A DNA stretch of 12,500 nt. Origin: Penaeus vannamei (lineage: Eukaryota > Arthropoda > Malacostraca > Decapoda > Penaeidae). Position 1 is the first letter of the stretch. Each line of letters starts with the position of its first letter. The stretch lies in the NCBI RefSeq assembly GCF_042767895.1, contig NC_091575.1:3837091-3849590 (forward strand), written 5' to 3'. A model generated the notes under the pieces. That model was not told the origin of the DNA. It was given only the letters and a program-made list of their open reading frames with translations, and searched no databases. Made by a program: the position numbers and the translations under genes. This document shows, in pieces, positions 6,921 through 12,500 of the stretch.

Positions 6921-9900
6921 AAGGGAAGAAGAAGAATTTTATGATCTTGCTTTTTTCTTCCAAACACGTCCACGCAGACGCTCAGCCTACGCTATCTCCC
7001 TTTTCACATCTAGACACTTACACATCCAACATTCAGCACACACATTCTGTACTTTCTTTCCACCCTTCTCTGATACAACACCCACACCCACTTACACGAC
7101 ATACACGGTTCCCGAACCTACTAATCGGGTGGTGGCAGCGTGCCGTAGGCCTGGAACCTTACATCTGTTCACTGCAGACGAATCTTTCCCTTGAGCAAAA
7201 ACTCTATATTCTCGGTTGAGCAGACATCTTAAAGTCTACTGGGTCTACGCCCCGCTACAATGATAATGATGATGATAATTCTTATTCAGTCCATTTATAA
7301 TGAAATAAAGGCCAGAAGTAATAAAATCCCATAAGTCGAAAAAACGGCAAAATCTAGCGTATTACAGCCTTTCTAGAGAAACGTCGTAAAAAAAACGTTT
7401 TTCGCTTTATAATGGTAATTATGAGGATTTTAACATTAATTCAGGTAATTATGGCGATTTTCATGATAATTCCTTTATTATTGACAATAATGATGATAAT
7501 TACGATGATAATGACAATGATGACAATAATAAGGATAAAATCATAATTATAATGATAATTTTGATAATTACTGCAATAAATTTCATACTAATAATGAGAA
7601 AAGAAATAGTCATTATCATTGTCATTATAATTATTATTGTTGTCATTATTATTTCTAAAATTATCATTATTGCTATTATCATTATATAAATAGTTAAAAT
7701 GATAAAAATAGCAATGATAAGTAGCATAATAATTATTATAACTCCAATATTGGTGATAACAATAGAGATAATCATGATGATAATGACTATAATGATTATA
7801 ATCATGAAAATAATGACAGTAATGATAATGATAATAATTATTGTTCAGTCATTTTATAAGGAAATATAGTCCAGAATTAATAAAATCCGAAAAGTCGAAA
7901 AACCGTTAAAATCTAGGGTATTACAGCCTTTTGAGAGAAGCGTCGAAAAAAACCTTTTTTGCTTTTAATTCAGGCAATTATGATGATTTTCATGATAATT
8001 CCTTTATTATTAAATATTATCATGATAATTATGATGATAATGACAATGATAATGATAAAATCATAATAATAATGATAATTTTGATAATTACTGCAATAAT
8101 GGCAATAATTTACTCTTCCAATAATTGTCATACTAATAATGGCAATAGAAATAAAATCATTATCATTGTCATTATAATTATTACTATTGTCATTATTATT
8201 TTTAAAATTATCATTATTGCTATTATCATTATATAGATGGTTATAATGATAAAAATGGCAATAATAATTAGCATAATAATTATTATATCTGCAATAATGA
8301 TGATAATAATGATAATCATGATGATAATGATTATAATGATAATAATCATGAAAATAATGACAGTAATGATAATAAGGATAATTATTATCCAGTCCATTTA
8401 TAAGGAAATTAAAGGCCAGAAGTAATACAATCTCAAAGGTCGAAAAAACGGCAAAATCTAGCGTATTACAGCAGTTTGAGAGAAACGTCGAAAAAAAACC
8501 TGTATCGCTTTTTAATGGCAATTATGAGGATTTTAACATTGATTAAGGAAATTATGATGATTTTCATGATAATTCTATTATTATTGTCAATAATGATGAT
8601 AATTATGATGATAATGACAATGATAATGACAATGACAATGATAAAATCATAAATATAATGATTATTTTCATAATTACTGCAATAAGTAATTCTATTTCAA
8701 TAATTTTCATACTAATAATGGCAATAAAAATAATAATATCATTATCATTGTCATTATAATAATTATTATTGTCATTATTATTTCTAAAATTATCATTATT
8801 GCTATTATCACTATCTAAATAGTTATTATGATAAAAATAGCAATAATAATTTGTATAATAATTATTATAACTGAAATAATGATGATAATAATAATAATGA
8901 TAATTATGATGATAATGACTATAATGATAATAATCATGAAAATAATGACAGTAATGCTATTAATGATAATAATTATTATCCAGTCCACTTATAATGATAT
9001 AAAGGCCAGAAGTAATATCCCAAATGTCGAAAAAACGGCAAAATCAAGCGTATACGGCCTTTTGACAGAAACGTCGAAAAAAACCTTTTTCGCTTTTCAA
9101 TGGCAATTTTAAGGATTTTAACATTAATTCAGGTAATTATGATGGTTTTCGCGATAATTCCTTTATTATTGACAATAATGATGATAATTATGATGATAAT
9201 GACAGTGATAATGACAATAATAATAAAATCATAATTTTAATGATAATTTTGATAATTATTGCAATAATTAACTCTATTCGAATAATTTCCATACTAATAA
9301 TGGAAATAATAGAAATAATAATATCATTATCATTGTCATTATAATTATTATTATTGTCATCATTATCTCTAAAATTATGATTATTGCTATTATCATTATA
9401 TATATATTTAAAATGATAAAAATAGCAATAAAAATTAGCATAATAATTATAACTGCAATAATGATGATAATGACTATAATGATAACAATCATGAAAATAA
9501 TGAAAGTATTGATAATAATGATGATAATAATTATTATTCGGTCCATCTATACCGAAATAAAGGCGAGAAGTAATAAAGTCCGAAAAGTCGAAAAAAAAAC
9601 GTTAAAATCTAGCGTATTACAGCCTTTTGAGAGAAACGTGTTAAACACCCTTTTTCGCTTTTTAATTGTAATTATTAGGATTCTAACATTAATTCAGGCA
9701 ATTATGATGATTTTCATGAAAATTCCGTTATTTTTGACAATAATGATGATAATGACAATGATAATGACAATAATAATGATAAAATCATAATTATAATTAT
9801 AATTTTGATAATTACTGCAATAATAGCAATAATTTACTCTATTCCAATAATTTTCATACTAATAATGGCAATAGAAATAATAATATCATTATCATTGTCA

Positions 9901-10122
9901 TTACAATTATTATTATTGTCATTATTTTTTCTAAAATTATCATTATTGCTACTATCATTATATAGATTGTTATAATGATAAAAATAGCAATGATAATTAG
10001 CATAATAATTATTATAACTGCAATAATGATGATAATAATGATAATCATGATGATAATGACTCTAACGATAATAATCATGAAAATAATGACAGTAATAATA
10101 ATGATGATAATTATTATTCAGT

Positions 10123-10616
10123 CCATTTATAATGAAATAAAGGCCAGAAGTAATAAAATCCCAGAAGTTGAAAAAACGGCAAAATCTAGCGTATTACAGC
10201 CTTCTGAGAGAAACGTCGAATACCCCCCTTTTCGTTTTTTAATAGTAATTATGGGGATTTTAACATCAATTCAGGTAATTATGAAGATTTTCATGATAAT
10301 TTCGATAATTACTGCAATAATTAACTCTATTCCAATAACTTTCATACTAATAATGGCAATAGAAATGATAATATCATTATCATTGTCATTATAATTATTA
10401 TTATTGTCATTATTATTTCTAAAATTATCATTATTGCTATTATCATTATATAAATGGTTATAATGATAAAAATAGCAAAAATAATTAGCATAATAATGAT
10501 TATAACAGCAATAATGATGATAATAATGATAATCGTGATGATAGTGACTATAATGATAATAATCAAGAAAATTATTTCAGTAATGATAATAATGATGATA
10601 ATAATTATCATTCAGT
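10123..10616 (+). repeat. Shortened array B unit (494 bp)
   Basis: TTTTCATGATAATTT is joined directly to CGATAATTACTGCAATAATTAAC near 10283-10325. Sister units carry about 87 more bases there (the CTTTATTATTGACAATAATG-rich stretch up to TTTTGATAATTACTGC). Both edges share GATAATT words, so deletion by short direct-repeat recombination is plausible. Confidence 0.75.
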
Positions 10617-11596
10617 CCATTTATAATGAAATAAAGGCCAGAAATAATAAAATCCCAAAATTCGAAAAAACTGAAAAATCAAATGTATTACAGCCTTTTG
10701 AGAGAAATGTCGAAAAAAAACTTTTTCGCTTTTTAGTGGTAATTATGAGGATTTTAACATCAACTCAGGTAATTATGATGATTTTCATGATAATTCCTTT
10801 ATTATTGACAATAATGATGATAATTATGATGATAATGGCAATGATAATGACAATAATAATGATAAAATCATAATAATAGTAATAATATTGATAATTAATG
10901 CAATAATTAACTCTATTCCAATAACTTTCATATTAATAATGGCAATAGAAATAATAATAACATAACTATCATTGTCATTATAATTATTATTATTGTCATT
11001 ATTATTTATAAAATAATCATTATTGCTCTTATCATTACATAAATAGTTATAATGATAAAAATAGTAATAATAATTAGCATAATATTTTTTATAACTGCAA
11101 TAATGATGATAATAATAATGATAATCATGATGATAATGACTATAATGATAATTAATAATGTCAGTAATGATAATAATGATGATAATTATTATTCAGTCCA
11201 TTTATAATGAAATAAAGACCAAAAGTAATAATATCCCAAAACTCGAAAAAACGGCAAAATCTATCGTATTACAGCCATTTGAGAGAAACGTCGAAAACCC
11301 CCCTTTTCACTTTTTAATTGATATTATGAGGATTTTATTATTACTTCAGGAAATTATGATCGTTTTCATGATACTTCCTTTATTATTGACAATAAGGATG
11401 ATAATTATGATGATAATGACAATGATAATGACAATAAGAATGATAAAATCATAATTATAATGATAATTTTGATAATTACTGCAATAATTAACTATTCCAA
11501 TTATTTTCATTCTAATAATGGTAATAGAAATAATAACATCATTATCATTGTCTTTATAATTATTATTATTGTTATTATTATTTCTATAATTATCAT

Positions 11597-11647
11597 CATT
11601 GCTATTATCATTATATAAATAGTTATAATGATAAAAATAGCAATAAT
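11597..11647. repeat. Centre of the unit-wide palindrome (representative)
   Basis: CATTGCTATTATCATTATA at 11597-11615 is nearly the reverse complement of 11624-11647, which starts TATAATGATA and contains ATAGCAATAAT. The two are separated by TAAATAGT, with a 3-nt bulge in the right arm. Symmetry continues outward for roughly 60-80 further bases with indels. The same centre occurs in nearly every unit of both arrays, for example 10431-10484. Confidence 0.75.
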
Positions 11648-11781
11648 AATTAGCATAATTATTATAACTGTAATACTGATAATAATAATAATGATAATCA
11701 TGATGATAATGACTATAATGATAATAATCATGAAAATAATGACAGTAGTGATAATAATGATGATGATAATTATCATTCATT

Positions 11782-12222
11782 CCATTTATAATTAAATAAA
11801 GGTCAGAAGTAATGAAATACCAACAGTCGAAAAAACGGGAAAATCTAGAGTATTACAGACTTTTGATAGACACGTCGAAAAAAAGCGTGTTATCGCTTTT
11901 TAATGGTAATTATGATGATTTTAACATTAATTCAGGTAATTATGACGATTTTCATGATAATTCCTTTATTACTGAGAATAATGATGATAATCATCATGAT
12001 AATGACAATGATAATTGTCATTATTATTCCTAAAATTATCATTATTGCTATTATCATTATATAAATAGTTATAATGATAAATATAGCAATAATAATTACC
12101 ATAATATTTATTATAAATGCAATAATGATGATAATGATGATAATCATGATGATAATGACTATAATGTATAATCATGAAAAAAATGACAATAATGATAATA
12201 ATGATGATAATTATTATTCAGT
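11782..12222 (+). repeat. Shortened array B unit (441 bp)
   Basis: Sequence ending AATGACAATGAT joins ATTGTCATTATTATTCC near 12010-12014, removing about 140 bases that sister units have (ATAAAATCATAATTATAATG through the ACTCTATTCCA region). The lost piece lies between the ATG-rich and CAT-rich halves of the unit. Confidence 0.75.
11999..12024. repeat. Perfect 11-bp hairpin at a unit deletion junction
   Basis: ATAATGACAAT at 11999-12009 and ATTGTCATTAT at 12014-12024 are exact reverse complements around a GATA loop. The hairpin is created by the internal deletion in the unit anchored at 11782. Confidence 0.75.
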
Positions 12223-12500
12223 CCATTTATAAGGATATAAAGGCCAGAAGTAATAAAATCCCAAAAGTCGAAAAAAACGGCAAAATCTAGCGTATCACAG
12301 CCTTTTGAGAGAAGCGTCGAAACACCCCCTTTTTCGCTTTTTTAATGGTAACTATGATGATTTGAACATTAATTCAGGTAATTATGATGATTTTCATGAT
12401 AATTCCTTTATTATTGACAATAATGATAATTATGATGATAATGACAATGATAATGACAATGATAATGACAATAATAATGATAAAATCATAATGATAATGA

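Larger units (their letters stand above)
4962..7259. mobile_element. 2.3-kb insert interrupting the satellite; candidate solo-LTR or non-autonomous element
   Basis: Satellite sequence stops after AATAATGACAG and resumes at ATGATAATGATGATG in the correct phase. The two flanking pieces together (4459-4961 plus 7260-7290) make one unit of about 534 bp, within the normal size range, so this is an insertion with little or no loss. The insert begins TGTACGG and ends CCGCTACA, which fits TG...CA termini of LTR elements. No convincing target duplication is visible: AATGA occurs on both sides (4954-4958 and 7259-7263), but that motif is everywhere in the satellite. Base composition is much less AT-rich than the flanks. 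No reverse transcriptase, protease, integrase, transposase or gag-like motif is seen in any open frame. 4962-5700 shows only short overlapping frames. 6281-7259 holds hairpins, a possible tRNA-like fragment, CA-rich sequence around 7020-7110 and GGTGGCAGCG at 7131-7140. It could instead be a different non-coding insert or an ancestral block of host DNA. Confidence 0.5.
7260..12500 (+). repeat. Satellite array B (about ten tandem units, continuing beyond the window)
   Basis: Anchors of the CCATTTATAA motif are at 7291, 7850, 8394, 8985, 9543, 10123, 10617, 11198, 11782 and 12223, giving periods of 559, 544, 591, 558, 580, 494, 581, 584 and 441 bp. Subfamily B is marked by TTATTCAGTCC before the anchor (most units), GGCCAGAAGTAATA after it, TAACTCTATTCCAATAA, ATAATGGCAATAG, and TAAATAGTTATAATGATAAA followed by AATAGCAATA. 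It is the same family and orientation as array A. The conserved core has two TCGAAAAAA motifs, and the second pairs with TTTTTCG as a short hairpin in many units. The final unit is cut by the window end. Confidence 0.95.

Noticed and set aside
7131..7140. GGTGGCAGCG as an LTR-retroelement primer-binding-site region
   Set aside because: It resembles sequence seen near some retroelement leaders, but no LTR boundary precedes it and no tRNA 3' end complement could be confirmed by eye.
6886..7219. Two overlapping frames of 102 and 92 codons near the right end of the insert
   Set aside because: The products are His/Pro/Thr-rich because of a CA-rich stretch (about 7020-7110). No family is recognised, and the two frames compete for the same DNA.
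4954..7263. AATGA as a definite 5-bp target-site duplication of the insert
   Set aside because: AATGA occurs many times in the satellite, and choosing it would move the element ends away from TGTA/TACA. It is noted only as an alternative.
1503..12500. CRISPR-like array interpretation of the regular repeats
   Set aside because: Repeats are 440-590 bp with homologous sequence throughout and no short identical repeats separated by unique spacers. The context is eukaryotic satellite DNA.

Overview
The window looks like non-coding, repeat-dominated DNA from a eukaryote, most likely an invertebrate. The long AAT/ATG-rich satellite, (GA)n microsatellites, decayed tRNA-like sequences and very AT-rich background resemble decapod crustacean genomes, especially penaeid shrimp. 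That assignment is an inference from texture; no gene here fixes the taxon. I find no protein-coding gene I can support. The many Ile/Met-rich or Asn/Asp-rich open frames are read-through of trinucleotide-like repeats.

Layout. 1-117: a fragment of the main satellite in inverted orientation. 118-1502: mixed flank with two diverged copies of one segment (518-769 and 1170-1502), (GA)n tracts, a 30-base A run, an 11-base C run and a decayed tRNA-like sequence (1066-1135). 1503-4961: tandem array A, with unit anchors at 1631, 2221, 2789, 3325, 3917 and 4459. 4962-7259: a 2.3 kb segment of much higher GC that interrupts a single satellite unit. It begins TGTA, ends TACA, has no recognisable coding region and carries several hairpins and repeated motifs. 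7260-12500: tandem array B, a distinct subfamily, with anchors at 7291, 7850, 8394, 8985, 9543, 10123, 10617, 11198, 11782 and 12223, running off the window.

The satellite unit is about 440-590 bp. It has a roughly 110-125 bp non-simple core (CCATTTATAATGAAATAAAG through the TTTTTCGC motif), followed by ATG/ATA-rich and then CAT/TAT-rich halves that are roughly reverse complements. Each complete unit is therefore also a large imperfect palindrome. Sister units differ by internal deletions that can be placed at direct repeats or at a palindrome.

The most interesting part is the 4962-7259 insert. It has three hairpins of one family (8-bp stem, 12-nt loop with GTGGGTG), including one compensatory base-pair change, three exact copies of GGATCCGTACCTCC, and two long perfect hairpins. 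The satellite subfamily changes across this insert. I read it as a candidate non-autonomous or solo-LTR-type element with a structured RNA, but the family is not identified.
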